NCBI RefSeq assembly: GCF_028710345.1
Contig: NZ_JAQTUH010000001.1
Coordinates: forward strand, 310,001 to 374,000
Direction of reading: 5' to 3'
Origin: Sulfuricurvum sp.
GTDB taxonomy: Bacteria; Campylobacterota; Campylobacteria; Campylobacterales; Sulfurimonadaceae
DNA: 64,000 bases
In this document: positions 34,910 through 44,620 of the stretch, one piece after another
Layout: every line of letters begins with the position of its first letter
Position numbering within the stretch: the stretch's first letter is position 1
Made by a program: the position numbers and the translations under genes
The notes under the pieces: generated by a model
What the model was told of the DNA's origin: nothing
The model's input: only the letters and a program-made list of their open reading frames with translations
Databases searched by the model: none

Positions 34910-36073
34910 CTAAATTCTTCCAAATCCTCGTGCTTCTAAAAAGAGGTCATTGGATCCGATTATGTCACCATCACTGAGTATTGCGGCACGTTCGACAACG
35001 GAGATAAGTTCTCGAATATTCCCCGGCCATCCATAGAGTTGCAAGGCGGCTTTTGCCTCTTCATCAAATTTTTTCTGTGTGAAACCGTATTGGGCACAGT
35101 TTTGCTCTAATATTGATGTTGCAATAGAGAGAATCTCTTCTCGACGTTCCCGCAAGGGTGGGATAATCAGAGGGATAGTATTGAGACGGTAATAGAGATC
35201 TTCACGAAATTTTCCATCTGTAATATTTTGTTGAAGATTGGCGTTCGTGGCACATACAATTCGGACATCGATTTTGACACTTTTAGACGATCCTAATCGT
35301 CTTATTTCACGCTCTTGTAAAACACGCAACAACTTAGCTTGAAGAGTGTAGGGCATTTCGGCAATTTCATCAAGAAAAAGTGTCCCTCCATCTGCCAGTT
35401 CAAATTGACCGATTTTACTCTCAATCGCATCGGTAAAAGAGCCTTTTTCAAAGCCAAAAAGTTCACTTTCAATCAAGTTTTCAGGAATGGCAGCCATATT
35501 AATAGCGATAAAAGGTTTATCATGACGAGACGATTGATCATGAATATGGTGGGCAAATACCTCTTTACCGACACCACTTTCTCCTAAAAGCATGATACTC
35601 GCATCGGTTCGAGCCGCTTTGTTAATGTAGCCGAGAAGCTTTTCGAGTGATGGCGAAGTTCCCAAAAATGAGCCCAATTTACGTGGTGATTGTGGATGAG
35701 AAGGGGAACTTTTTGGAGTTTTTTTCTGAACAGTAGCACTTCTCTCGATAGCAGCTATTAGTGTTTCAATCTCGAAAGGTTTGAGTAAAAAATCTTTTAC
35801 CCCCAGTTGTATCGACTCGATAGCACGAGTAAGGGTAGCATTACCGGTAATAAAAATAAGTTCAAATTTTCCGCCAAGGGTTTTGGCAAATTCGATACCA
35901 TCCATTCCCGGCATATTAATATCACTGATAATGAGATCAAAGCTATCATCGAGTTTTTTAAGGGCATCTTTAGGGTTTTTATAGGTATGGACTTCATAGT
36001 CAGGATAGTCTGACATCGCAATTTCGAGCGATTTACGCATATTGATATCATCTTCGACGATTGCGATTTTCAT
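34910..36073 (-). CDS. flgR: Sigma-54-dependent response regulator FlgR, lacking HTH
   Basis: About 387 residues. An N-terminal receiver (IAIVEDDINMRKSL; Asp in DLIISDINMPGMDG) is followed by a sigma-54 AAA+ domain with Walker A GESGVGKEVF, DGGTLFLDEIAEM Walker B, and GSFTDA in place of GAFTGA. The protein stops after VERAAILSDGDIIGSNDLFLE, so it has no Fis-type DNA-binding domain, as reported for Helicobacter FlgR. It should activate sigma-54 flagellar promoters with RpoN and a kinase (FlgS) elsewhere. GTG 36082 is an alternative start; ATG 36073 has the better RBS (GGGGTGG). Synteny flgP-flgQ-flgR-asd supports the name. Confidence 0.9.
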   Translation of the reverse strand: MKIAIVEDDINMRKSLEIAMSDYPDYEVHTYKNPKDALKKLDDSFDLIISDINMPGMDGIEFAKTLGGKFELIFITGNATLTRAIESIQLGVKDFLLKPFEIETLIAAIERSATVQKKTPKSSPSHPQSPRKLGSFLGTSPSLEKLLGYINKAARTDASIMLLGESGVGKEVFAHHIHDQSSRHDKPFIAINMAAIPENLIESELFGFEKGSFTDAIESKIGQFELADGGTLFLDEIAEMPYTLQAKLLRVLQEREIRRLGSSKSVKIDVRIVCATNANLQQNITDGKFREDLYYRLNTIPLIIPPLRERREEILSIATSILEQNCAQYGFTQKKFDEEAKAALQLYGWPGNIRELISVVERAAILSDGDIIGSNDLFLEARGFGRI

Positions 36074-36084
36074 GTAATCCACCC

Positions 36085-36489
36085 CTATTGTAATAGGGTG
36101 ATTGTAGCAAAATCCTCATTAAAATCGACCGCATAACATTGGGCAGGCAATGTTAATGTATCGTGTGAATTCTGAAAAAGAGGAGAAATGAGACTATTAC
36201 TTTTGAGCTGTATTGGTTGTTGCATTGCAAAGCTTAAAAATTCTTCTTCATGATTTTGGATGGTAGTTTTAAGTGATTCATCTGACGTGCGTTGTAAACG
36301 GACAAAAGAGGTTAAATTTCCTTTGCAGGGAACCATTGCTTTAGAAATTGAGAGTGTTTCATTTTGCAAAGTAGCATTATTGGTAGTGAGACGATACCCA
36401 ATTAGGTAGTCATCTCCCATAAGCCAAGAGGAAAAAATTATTTGGAGAGTTGTGAATAAGAGAGGACAACTTCGAGTTGGACTTCGCAC
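36085..36489 (-). CDS. flgQ: FlgQ-like flagellar-motility protein
   Basis: A 134-residue exported protein of unknown fold lying between flgP and flgR, the position of flgQ in C. jejuni. It has a hydrophobic stretch (LLFTTLQIIFSSWLMG) that could be a signal peptide, then a polar region with one Cys in MVPCKG and another in PAQCYAVDF. The name rests mainly on synteny. The start is uncertain: GTG 36489 overlaps flgP by 52 bp; ATG 36420 would remove the signal-like segment. Known FlgQ works with FlgP in the outer-membrane disc of the motor. Confidence 0.6.
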   Translation of the reverse strand: MRSPTRSCPLLFTTLQIIFSSWLMGDDYLIGYRLTTNNATLQNETLSISKAMVPCKGNLTSFVRLQRTSDESLKTTIQNHEEEFLSFAMQQPIQLKSNSLISPLFQNSHDTLTLPAQCYAVDFNEDFATITLLQ

Positions 36490-36887
36490 AAACCATCTTT
36501 AAAGGTAGCATCAACGATGTTAGCACCGCGAACAAGAGCCGCAACGGAGGTATTAACGCTTGAGCGTTGCAACATCATATTTTTGACAGTATCTTGTCCC
36601 TCAACATTTACCCCTTTGACCCGTTCTGCAATTTGACGATAGCCATCGGCAAGTGCAGCACGTTTAGCAAGTGCGTATGCTTGTGCGGGAGAAGCGATTA
36701 CGGTAGGAGCAACCCCTTGTCCAAAAACAGTAATAACGAGCTGTTGAGAGGAATTAAGTATGGGCTCTACACAATTACCATCAGTTCCGCTATACACACA
36801 ACGTACTTTTTGATCATCCGACGCAAGTATGCCTGCGTTAAGTGATGATACGGCAAGGCATAATGCTAAAATTGTCGAATATTTCAT
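36438..36887 (-). CDS. flgP: FlgP-like LPP20-family motility protein
   Basis: A 149-residue protein with an N-terminal signal peptide (MKYSTILALCLAVSSLNAG). The central part, ASPAQAYALAKRAALADGYRQIAERVKGV, is the LPP20/FlgP signature; the domain ends VEVVLSYSQL. Campylobacter FlgP is an outer-membrane lipoprotein forming the large basal disc of the flagellar motor. Here no standard lipobox cysteine follows the signal (the Cys at position 10 is within the hydrophobic run), so the protein may be a non-lipidated form. It sits 46 bp downstream of gyrA and overlaps the flgQ frame. Confidence 0.82.
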   Translation of the reverse strand: MKYSTILALCLAVSSLNAGILASDDQKVRCVYSGTDGNCVEPILNSSQQLVITVFGQGVAPTVIASPAQAYALAKRAALADGYRQIAERVKGVNVEGQDTVKNMMLQRSSVNTSVAALVRGANIVDATFKDGLCEVQLEVVLSYSQLSK

Positions 36888-36933
36888 AATGAATGTCCTT
36901 TGAAGGGTTAGTAATAGCTAATTAAAGCAATTA

Positions 36934-39423
36934 CTATTCCAAAATTAATGTTCCTTCAGTTGCTTCACCCTCTTCACTATCTTCTTCGTCCTCTTCTTTT
37001 TTCGGACATCGAGAGATACTTTTTACATCATCCCCTTTGATAATGTAAACACCACTGGTGTTACGTCCTGATTTTGCAATCGTTTGCATATCTACACGGA
37101 TCATTTTGCCCGCTTTGGTGAGTGCCATCATATCCATAGTCTCATCGACCATCAGACATCCGACAACCGTAGTTCCTGTTTTGGCGTTGAGTTTCATAGC
37201 GATAACACCGGTTCCGGCACGGTTCGTGAGGCGGTACTCTTCGGCTGTTGTACGCTTACCGATCCCTTTTTCACTCACCATCAAGATCTCTTGTTCATCG
37301 TTTTTGATGATATTGGCATCAACAACAACATCACCCTCTATTTTGAATTTGATACCGCGCACACCACGGGTACTACGTCCTTGATCACGGGTTTTCTCAA
37401 TTTCAAATTTGATACATTGGGCAAATTTAGTGACGATAAAGAGATATTTTGTCTCCTCATTGGCGATGTGTGCGGTGATCAGTGTATCATCATCATCGAG
37501 AACAATTGCACGGACACCGTTGCTTCGAACGTTAGAGAATTCATTGAGTGCAGTACGTTTGACAATACCGTTTTGGGTGAAGAATACTAACGATTTATTT
37601 TCATCAAAATCGCTGGTCGGGATGATAGAACGAATTTTCTCATCGGCTTCAAGATTGATGAGGTTAACGACTGCTTTACCTTTTGCGGTACGAGAACCTT
37701 CTGGGATTTTGTACACTTTCAACCAGTGGAGCTGACCGCGATCGGTGACAAACATCAAGGTATCGTGGGTATTACAGGTATAAAAGCGTTCGATAAAATC
37801 ATCATCATAAGTGGTGACAGCAACTTTACCTTTTCCACCGCGACGTTGTTTTTCATACGCCGCGAGAGGGACACGTTTAATGTATCCGCGATGGCTGATG
37901 GTAACAACCATTGGCTCGTTCGGAATCAAATCTTCGATATTAATATCATCATAATTGTCTTCGATTTCGGTTACACGGTCGATATCAAATTGTTCTACGA
38001 GCTCGATGAACTCCTCTTTAATGATCCCTTTGAGAACCTCTTCACTTCGGAGGATTGATTCAAGGTAGTCGATATGTGCCAAAATCTCTTTAAGCTCATT
38101 TTCGATTTTTTCACGCTCTAAACCTGTAAGACGTTGAAGACGCATATCCAAAATAGCTTGGGCTTGAATAGGGGAAAATCCAAACTCTTCGATAAGCCCG
38201 TTTTTAGCAGTCTCACCATCTTTACTTGCACGGATAAGTTTGATAATTGCTTCGATATGGTCAAGCGCTTTTTTCAAACCTTCCAAGATATGGGCACGTG
38301 CTTTTGCTTTTTCCAAATCAAAGATAGTACGGCGGATGATAACCGTTTTACGGTGATTGACGAAATGACCCAACATCTCTAAAAGGGTAAAAACACGTGG
38401 CTCTTGGTTGAAAACTGAGAGCATAATGATTCCGAAAGTGGTCTCCATATTGGTTGACTTATAGAGGTTGTTGAGGACGATTTCACTCATTGCATCCCGT
38501 TTAAGTTCGATAACGACACGGATACCTTCACGGTCTGATTCATCGCGGATTTCACTGATCCCTTCGATAAATTTATCTTTAACCAGTTCAGCGATATTTT
38601 CGATTAATCGAGCTTTATTAACTTGATACGGGAGCTCATCAATAACGATAACGTCTTTGTTGGATTTTTTCTCAATATGGGTTTTCGCACGTACACGGAT
38701 ACGTCCGCGACCTGTTTCGTATGCGTCTAAAATCCCTTTTTTACCATAAATGGTTCCGCCGGTTGGAAAATCGGGAGCTTTGATAAATTGCATAATATCG
38801 ATGAGTGAAGCATCCGGATGGTCCATGAAATAGACAAGTGCACTCAAAACCTCTTTTGGATTGTGCGGAGGGATATTGGTTGCCATCCCGACGGCAATAC
38901 CGGATGAACCGTTAATGAGAAGATTTGGTACACGGGTCGGGAGAACGGCAGGTTCTTGCGTTGTGCCGTCATAGTTATCAATCATATCGACTGTATCTTT
39001 TTCCAAATCTTTGAGCAACTCTCCCGCATAACGGGTCATACGTGCTTCGGTATAACGCATAGCTGCCGCGTTATCTCCATCAACCGAACCAAAGTTCCCT
39101 TGACCGTCTACGAGCGGTGCACGCATCGCAAACGGTTGTGCCATACGAACCAAGGCATCATAAACCGAAGTATCACCGTGTGGATGATACTGTCCGATAA
39201 CATCCCCGACGATACGGGCAGATTTTTTGTATTTTGCACCTGCTGATAGACTGAGTTTGTCCATCGCGTACAAAATACGACGATGTACCGGTTTAAGTCC
39301 GTCTCGAACATCGGGAAGAGCCCGCCCGATGATTACGCTCATAGAGTAATCAAGATAACTACTCTTTAATGTGTCTTCTATATTAATGTCGTTGATTTCG
39401 CTGTTGTCTAACAGATCGTTCAT
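36934..39423 (-). CDS. gyrA: DNA gyrase subunit A
   Basis: 829 residues: breakage-reunion domain starting with [41 protein letters not shown], catalytic Tyr in [10 protein letters not shown], and the C-terminal beta-pinwheel with the GyrA-box QRRGGKG (near residue 530) and repeats such as [18 protein letters not shown]. The QRDR has Thr and Asp at the positions of E. coli Ser83 and Asp87, as in wild-type Campylobacter, so no resistance change is visible. An acidic C-terminal tail ([17 protein letters not shown]) ends the protein. Promoter TATAAT at 39457-39462. Upstream of flgP as in Campylobacter. Confidence 0.98.
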   Translation of the reverse strand: MNDLLDNSEINDINIEDTLKSSYLDYSMSVIIGRALPDVRDGLKPVHRRILYAMDKLSLSAGAKYKKSARIVGDVIGQYHPHGDTSVYDALVRMAQPFAMRAPLVDGQGNFGSVDGDNAAAMRYTEARMTRYAGELLKDLEKDTVDMIDNYDGTTQEPAVLPTRVPNLLINGSSGIAVGMATNIPPHNPKEVLSALVYFMDHPDASLIDIMQFIKAPDFPTGGTIYGKKGILDAYETGRGRIRVRAKTHIEKKSNKDVIVIDELPYQVNKARLIENIAELVKDKFIEGISEIRDESDREGIRVVIELKRDAMSEIVLNNLYKSTNMETTFGIIMLSVFNQEPRVFTLLEMLGHFVNHRKTVIIRRTIFDLEKAKARAHILEGLKKALDHIEAIIKLIRASKDGETAKNGLIEEFGFSPIQAQAILDMRLQRLTGLEREKIENELKEILAHIDYLESILRSEEVLKGIIKEEFIELVEQFDIDRVTEIEDNYDDINIEDLIPNEPMVVTISHRGYIKRVPLAAYEKQRRGGKGKVAVTTYDDDFIERFYTCNTHDTLMFVTDRGQLHWLKVYKIPEGSRTAKGKAVVNLINLEADEKIRSIIPTSDFDENKSLVFFTQNGIVKRTALNEFSNVRSNGVRAIVLDDDDTLITAHIANEETKYLFIVTKFAQCIKFEIEKTRDQGRSTRGVRGIKFKIEGDVVVDANIIKNDEQEILMVSEKGIGKRTTAEEYRLTNRAGTGVIAMKLNAKTGTTVVGCLMVDETMDMMALTKAGKMIRVDMQTIAKSGRNTSGVYIIKGDDVKSISRCPKKEEDEEDSEEGEATEGTLILE

Positions 39424-39456
39424 GCAGTCCCCGAAAAAGTGAAGATTAAGTCGCCT

Positions 39457-39462
39457 ATTATA
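39457..39462 (-). promoter_or_regulatory. Probable -10 box of gyrA
   Basis: TATAAT on the minus strand in a CGCTATAATAGGCG context, 33 bp before the gyrA ATG. It is the best -10 match in the gap between gyrA and the amt operon. Confidence 0.6.
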
Positions 39463-39506
39463 GCGGAGTGAGGCTTAATGTTTATAAGATTTGGCTAAGA
39501 ATCACT

Positions 39507-39527
39507 ATTGATTAAATTTTAATCAGT
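39507..39527. promoter_or_regulatory. Palindromic operator upstream of first amt gene
   Basis: TGATTAAA-T-TTTAATCA, two perfect 8-bp arms around one base, centre 39517. The same TTGATTAAAnTTTAATCA 17-mer occurs upstream of the second amt gene (centre 41460). A TAAAAT -10 candidate lies at 39558-39563, 41 bp from the centre, nearly the same distance as at the other gene (40 bp). Confidence 0.7.
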
Positions 39528-39603
39528 TATTTGCATTTTTATGCCTTCTTTCATAGGTAAAATGGTGGTTGAGTTTTCAATAACACATTTAAAAGGAGAG
39601 AAA

Positions 39604-40986
39604 ATGAAGAAATTCATTTGGCCATTAGCGCTTACGCCTATTATGGCATTCGCAGACGAGGCAGTAGCAACAGCAACCGATGCTGTAGCAGCAACAGCAA
39701 CAGCGGCAGCTGAAACAGTAGCAGCAGCGGCACCGGTACTTGACCATGGAGATACTGCATGGATGATGATATCAACAGCACTTGTTTTGTTGATGACACC
39801 GGCTGGTTTGGCATTGTTTTATAGCGGTATGACACGCTCTAAAAATATTTTGAATACTTATGCAATGGTATTTGGTGCTTTTGTTATCGCATTTATTGCA
39901 TGGATCGTTGCAGGTTTCTCTGTAGGATTCGGTACAGCAGATGGTTCAATGAATCAAGTAATCGGTGGATTTAGTAATGTAATGCTTAACGGTATTAAAT
40001 GGGATGATTTACAAGATCCAAAATTAGGTTTATTGTTCCCTAAATTTGTGTTTGTAGCGTTCCAAGGGACATTTGCGGCGATTACGATTGCCATCGTTGC
40101 GGGATCTATTATTGAACGTATGAAGTTCTCTACATGGATGGTATTTGCAGCGATTTGGACAGTAGTGGTTTATGCTCCGATTGCCCACATGGTATGGGGT
40201 GGCGGTTACCTCTTTAACCTTGGTGCTCTTGACTTTGCAGGTGGTACAGTTGTTCATATGAACGGCGGTTTGGCTGGTTTAGTGTTAGCGGTATTAATCG
40301 GTAAACGTGCTGGATATCCAAAAGTAGCGATGAAACCTGCGAGTGTTATTTTGACAGCTCTTGGTGCATCTCTCCTATGGTTTGGTTGGTATGGATTTAA
40401 TGCCGGTTCAGCGTTCGGTGCAAATGCTATCGCTGGTGTAGCATTCTTATCTACAACTATTGCGGCTGCGGTTGCTTCAGTAACATGGATTTTACTTGAA
40501 TACATGGTGTTCAAAAAAGCAACATTGCTTGGAGCAGCGTCTGGTGCGATTGCCGGTCTTGTTGCGATTACTCCTGCTGCCGGATTCGTTTTGGTATCGG
40601 GTGCATTTACTATCGGTATCACCGGAGCATTGGTTGCATTCTTCGGAGTAATGGTATTGAAGAAAAAATTGGGTTACGACGATTCATTGGATGCTTTTGG
40701 GGTACACTTCCTTGCAGGTCTATGGGGTGCGATTGCAACCGGTATCTTCGCTGTCAATGATAAAGCACTTCTTTGGGCAGGACCGCTTAAAGATTCGGGT
40801 GATCGTATGGGACAAATTATGGTACAACTTCAATCGGTAGCAATTGTTGGTACATTTACCTTGGTTGGAACGATTGTAGTGTATTATATCGCTATGGCTC
40901 TTACTGGTGGATCACGTGTTAATGAAGAAGAAGAGAGCATGGGTCTCGATGAATCTGTACACGGTGAGCGTGGATTTAATCTATAA
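39604..40986 (+). CDS. amt: Ammonium transporter with Ala-rich N-terminal extension
   Basis: About 460 residues and 11 membrane helices. Conserved transport residues are present: GTVVHMNGGLAGLVLAVLIG with the first pore His and VHFLAGLWGAIATG with the second. An N-terminal signal peptide (MKKFIWPLALTPIMAFA) precedes an Ala/Thr-rich segment of about 25 residues before the first helix, an added feature relative to short Amt proteins. ATG 39604 follows AAAGGAGAG; the longer frame from 39541 would skip this RBS. Forms an operon with glnB, the usual PII partner that blocks the channel. Controlled by the palindrome at 39507-39527. Confidence 0.95.
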   Translation: MKKFIWPLALTPIMAFADEAVATATDAVAATATAAAETVAAAAPVLDHGDTAWMMISTALVLLMTPAGLALFYSGMTRSKNILNTYAMVFGAFVIAFIAWIVAGFSVGFGTADGSMNQVIGGFSNVMLNGIKWDDLQDPKLGLLFPKFVFVAFQGTFAAITIAIVAGSIIERMKFSTWMVFAAIWTVVVYAPIAHMVWGGGYLFNLGALDFAGGTVVHMNGGLAGLVLAVLIGKRAGYPKVAMKPASVILTALGASLLWFGWYGFNAGSAFGANAIAGVAFLSTTIAAAVASVTWILLEYMVFKKATLLGAASGAIAGLVAITPAAGFVLVSGAFTIGITGALVAFFGVMVLKKKLGYDDSLDAFGVHFLAGLWGAIATGIFAVNDKALLWAGPLKDSGDRMGQIMVQLQSVAIVGTFTLVGTIVVYYIAMALTGGSRVNEEEESMGLDESVHGERGFNL

Positions 40987-41445
<459 letters not shown>

Positions 41446-41449
41446 TCAC

Positions 41450-41470
41450 ATTGATTAAAATTTAATCAAT
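41450..41470. promoter_or_regulatory. Palindromic operator upstream of second amt gene
   Basis: ATTGATTAAA-A-TTTAATCAAT, two perfect 10-bp arms around one base, centre 41460. Nearly the same palindrome lies upstream of the first amt gene. It starts 5 bp after the glnB stop codon and sits 40 bp from the TATAAT box at 41500-41505. Confidence 0.75.
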
Positions 41471-41499
41471 AACTCTTCTTAAGACCATTTAATTGGTTA

Positions 41500-41505
41500 T
41501 ATAAT
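41500..41505 (+). promoter_or_regulatory. -10 box of second amt gene
   Basis: TATAAT in GGTTATATAATGC, 32 bp upstream of the ATG at 41537. No -35 hexamer fits at 17 bp; the palindrome at 41450-41470 is centred near -53 to the predicted start, where an activator could act. Confidence 0.65.
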
Positions 41506-41536
41506 GCACACCTTTATCTCTAATTAAAGGTGATGC

Positions 41537-42715
41537 ATGGATACTGCATACGTGATCGACACTCTCTTTGCCCTTTTTTCAATCACATTGATTATTTTAA
41601 TGGTTCCCGGTTTCGCGATGCTCGAAGCGGGTTTGGTGCGTACTAAAAACGTTTCTAGCGTTTTGACCGTCAATGTAATGATTTACGCGGTGGCTTCAAT
41701 GGCGTTTATTTTGGTCGGATTTCATCTAGCGTTTGGAAATGCTCCTACACAAACGATGAGTTATTGGGCATTTTTTATGTTCCAAATGGCATTTGTCGGA
41801 AAAGCAATCAATATTATGAGCGGTGGAGTCGGTGAACGGGCAAAATTACTGCCATTAACCCTTTTTACGGTTGTAATGGGTGGCTTTATCTATCCAACGG
41901 CGGTGAATATCAGCTGGGGAAGCGACTGGATTAAGGATACTATTTTTGATTTGAATATGGTTGATTTGGCAGGTTCTACCGTTATTCACTCTACGGGTGG
42001 ATGGGCATTGCTTGCGGCAATATTGGTTATCGGTTCACGTAAAGGGCGTTACGTAGGGGATCAAATGCGTGTTATCCCTGCATCCAATATTCCTCTTGTT
42101 GTTTTGGGAGCGATGTTGTTGTGGATCGGATGGTTCGGTTTTAACGGTGGATCTGTGGGGAGTATTGCCACTAAAGAGATGGCCGATAGCGTTGCTTTGA
42201 CGGTTTTTAATACCAACGTTGCCGGTCTTGCAGGGGCAATTTCTGCGGGAATGTTGATCTATGCACGTTATAAACTTTTTGATATTACAATGATTCTTAA
42301 TGGTGCATTAGGCGGTTTAGTCGCAGTAACTGCAGGTGCTCATTTATTTTCCCTTTATGATGCATTAGCGGTAGGATTTATCGGTGGAATTTTAGTTGTT
42401 TTGGCTATTCCACTGTTTGATAAAGTGCGTATTGATGATCCGGTTGGAGCATTGTCTGTTCATCTTGTGAACGGTATCTGGGGGACGTTGGCTGTCGGTA
42501 TTTTTGCAAGTGATGCCGCAAAAAATATCACTTTTATAAATCAGTTTAAAGGGGTTGCGGAAATAGCACTGTTTGTGTTCCCTGTTTCTTTTATTATTAT
42601 TTATCTCCTTAATAAGGTATTCCCTTTCCGTGCAACCGATGAGGAACAACAGCAAGGGCTTGATGTTAGTGAATGCGGGCTTGAAGCCTATCCTGAATTT
42701 AAAAGAGCCATTTGA
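41537..42715 (+). CDS. amt: Ammonium transporter (second)
   Basis: 392 residues and 11 helices, a shorter Amt without a signal peptide (starts DTAYVIDTLFALFSIT directly in the first helix). DLAGSTVIHSTGGWALLAAIL and SVHLVNGIWGTLAVG contain the twin histidine pore motifs; FQMAFVGKAINIMSGGVGER is typical. RBS AAGGTGATGC. The two Amt sequences are clearly different subtypes, so this is not a recent duplicate. It has its own promoter and operator and ends with the second stem-loop element (42724-42806). Confidence 0.95.
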   Translation: MDTAYVIDTLFALFSITLIILMVPGFAMLEAGLVRTKNVSSVLTVNVMIYAVASMAFILVGFHLAFGNAPTQTMSYWAFFMFQMAFVGKAINIMSGGVGERAKLLPLTLFTVVMGGFIYPTAVNISWGSDWIKDTIFDLNMVDLAGSTVIHSTGGWALLAAILVIGSRKGRYVGDQMRVIPASNIPLVVLGAMLLWIGWFGFNGGSVGSIATKEMADSVALTVFNTNVAGLAGAISAGMLIYARYKLFDITMILNGALGGLVAVTAGAHLFSLYDALAVGFIGGILVVLAIPLFDKVRIDDPVGALSVHLVNGIWGTLAVGIFASDAAKNITFINQFKGVAEIALFVFPVSFIIIYLLNKVFPFRATDEEQQQGLDVSECGLEAYPEFKRAI

Positions 42716-42723
42716 TTTATTAC

Positions 42724-42806
42724 GCCATCGGAACGCGTCCCGATTGGCTACGCTAACGCTGAGTTTCGCTCGGCGCGATGCCCGCGCGCAGAATCAGCGC
42801 TTTATT
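42724..42806 (+). repeat. Stem-loop element after second amt gene (amt element 2)
   Basis: Three hairpins: GCCATCGG/CCGATTGGC around AACGCGTC, CGCTGAG/CTCGGCG around TTTCG, and GCGC/GCGC followed by TTTATT. The first has the loop and flanks of the hairpin between amt and glnB but with different paired bases. It is probably a processed RNA or terminator-like element belonging to a repeat family. Confidence 0.6.
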
Positions 42807-42885
42807 AACACTTCTGTAACACTTCTTTATTATTCTTTCAGTGGGGTTTTTTGCCCCATATAACACTCTTTTACTGTTCACATTG

Positions 42886-42891
42886 TATAAT
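42886..42891 (+). promoter_or_regulatory. Probable -10 box of pyrC
   Basis: TATAAT in TTGTATAATTTG, 29 bp before the small leader ORF at 42920 and 70 bp before pyrC. No matching -35 is seen. Confidence 0.5.
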
Positions 42892-42919
42892 TTGTTAATG
42901 TTGTATGCAAAGGGAAACT

Positions 42920-42964
42920 ATGTCTATTGATTTTAAAAATGAGTTGAATAAGGTATATCTATGA
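42920..42964 (+). CDS. 14-codon leader ORF overlapping pyrC
   Basis: ATG 42920 follows AGGGA (42911-42915) and opens a 14-codon frame (MSIDFKNELNKVYL) whose TGA overlaps the pyrC ATG by 4 bp. pyrC itself has a weaker upstream site. It may couple pyrC translation or sense translation of the leader; it may also be chance. Confidence 0.3.
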   Translation: MSIDFKNELNKVYL

Positions 42965-43968
42965 AATCATTAACGCTAACTATGCCACTGGATATGCATG
43001 TACATCTTCGTGATGGAGATATGCTAAATATTGTTGCTCCGCTAACTTCGTACAGTTTTAGCGGTGCTTTGGTAATGCCTAATCTTGTCCCTCCGCTAAC
43101 GACACTTGAAGGGATAAAAGAGTATCGGCATCGTATTAAAGTGGCAATGGAAGCGGATGATTTTGAACCCTATATGACCCTTTTTTACCAAAACTACACC
43201 CGTGAGTTTTTGGAGAGTGTGCAGAACCATATCACCGCTATTAAGATTTACCCCAGTGGTGCTACCACAAACTCTGAGGGTGGTGTTGTTAGTTTTGACA
43301 TTGAGCCGATGCGTGAGACGCTTGAAGCGATGAGCGATTTGGGGATAATTCTTGCAGTACATGGTGAGACAAATGGGTTTGTAATGGATCGCGAAGCGGA
43401 ATTTATGAGTGTGTATGAAAAACTTGCCATTAATTTTCCCCGTCTAAAAATTATTATGGAACATATCACCACGGCCGCAGCTGTTGAGATGCTTGATAAA
43501 TATGAGAACTTATATGCGACGATTACTGTTCATCATTTGATGATTACCCTTGACGATGTAGCGGGAGGGATGCTCCGCCCCCATCTGTTTTGCAAACCAA
43601 TTGCCAAACGTCCCGAAGATCGTAGCGCACTTTTAAAAGTGGCACTTGAAGCCCATCCGAAAGTGATGTTTGGCTCCGATTCCGCACCCCACCCAAAACA
43701 TACTAAAGAATCGTGTGGGTGTGGAGCAGGGGTATTTACCGCTCCGATTGCCTTGCAATTGCTTTGTGAAGTGTTTGATGCGCATAAAAAACTCGATAAT
43801 CTTCAAGCGTTTGTGAGTGATAATGCACAGAGAATCTATGGGATATGTCCCGATTTTAAAGAGGTAGTGCTTATAAAACACGATTTTGTGGTTCCTGAGA
43901 TGTATGGGGAGGTTGTACCGATGATGGCGGGAGAAACTTTAAAATGGTCAATCGAACGTGTTGAGTAA
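42961..43968 (+). CDS. pyrC: Dihydroorotase
   Basis: Closes the ring of carbamoyl-aspartate in pyrimidine synthesis. 335 residues of the class II (E. coli type) family: MHVHLRDGDML metal-binding start, AIKIYPSGATTNS with the carboxylated-lysine site, and FGSDSAPHP as the Asp site. ITTAAAVEML is near the histidine site. ATG 42961 overlaps a leader ORF (see 42920). The 3' end overlaps the response regulator GTG by 11 bp. Confidence 0.95.
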   Translation: MKSLTLTMPLDMHVHLRDGDMLNIVAPLTSYSFSGALVMPNLVPPLTTLEGIKEYRHRIKVAMEADDFEPYMTLFYQNYTREFLESVQNHITAIKIYPSGATTNSEGGVVSFDIEPMRETLEAMSDLGIILAVHGETNGFVMDREAEFMSVYEKLAINFPRLKIIMEHITTAAAVEMLDKYENLYATITVHHLMITLDDVAGGMLRPHLFCKPIAKRPEDRSALLKVALEAHPKVMFGSDSAPHPKHTKESCGCGAGVFTAPIALQLLCEVFDAHKKLDNLQAFVSDNAQRIYGICPDFKEVVLIKHDFVVPEMYGEVVPMMAGETLKWSIERVE

Positions 43969-44620
43969 AATACTTCTGCTCGAAGATGATCCTCTCTTCG
44001 GTGAATCGATTCAAGATTTTTTAGAGGAAGAGGGGTTTGAAGTAACTCTTTGCCCTAATGGACAAGAGGCTTTGAGCTCGACCTATGAGCATCAATACGA
44101 CCTGTATTTATTTGATATTAATGTACCATTGATAGATGGATTATCACTTTTGAGTGAATTACGCGGTTCACATGATCAAACCCCTGCTATCTTTCTCACT
44201 TCTCACCAAGAGCTTACTGTACTGACCGAAGCGTTTAAAAACGGTGCGGATGATTATTTAAAAAAACCGTTTGCAACGGATGAATTGCTAGTCCGTATCC
44301 ATGCTCTTTTACGTCGGAGTGGTGGTGGAGCGAAAGAGATTCAAAGTGTTGGTGATTTGAGTATCGACACCCAGCATAAAGTAGTTTTAGTGGAAGGAAA
44401 GGAGATACTTCTCTCACCGAAAGAGTATCAGTTAATGACACTTTTTATCCGAAATGCGGGTGAAGTGGTAACCAAAGAGATGATAACCAATGAACTATGG
44501 AGTGCTTCTGAACCTTCCAGTGAAGGAGCGATTCGTGTTTACATCACCAGACTGAAGCAAGAGATAGGTAATGAACGTATCCTGAATGTCAGAGGATTGG
44601 GGTATCGGCTTGTTCCGTAG
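43958..44620 (+). CDS. OmpR-family response regulator
   Basis: 220 residues: receiver with EDD start, phosphoacceptor Asp53 in LFDINVPLIDG, Thr in FLTSHQ and Lys in YLKKPF, then a winged-helix DNA-binding domain (KEYQLMTLFIRNAGEVVTKEMI; GAIRVYITRLKQ). GTG 43958 or the TTG three bases later may be the start; both lie within the pyrC end. Its sensor is the kinase gene overlapping its 3' end. Target genes are unknown; the exbBD/TonB receptor cluster downstream is a possibility. Confidence 0.93.
   Translation: MLSKILLLEDDPLFGESIQDFLEEEGFEVTLCPNGQEALSSTYEHQYDLYLFDINVPLIDGLSLLSELRGSHDQTPAIFLTSHQELTVLTEAFKNGADDYLKKPFATDELLVRIHALLRRSGGGAKEIQSVGDLSIDTQHKVVLVEGKEILLSPKEYQLMTLFIRNAGEVVTKEMITNELWSASEPSSEGAIRVYITRLKQEIGNERILNVRGLGYRLVP

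Noticed and set aside
37084-37590. Long open frames antisense to gyrA
   Set aside because: They lie wholly within a clear gyrA frame, have no family motifs or RBS, and reflect codon composition only. Similar frames opposite groEL, asd and amt were rejected for the same reason.
39481-39603. Sigma-54 promoter before the first amt gene
   Set aside because: TTGGC is seen at 39491 but no GC at the correct 10-bp spacing; the palindrome plus -10 box explains the region better.
42842-42858. TGGGG-TTTTTTG-CCCCA as a terminator of amt 2
   Set aside because: The stem is only 5 bp and no T-run follows it.
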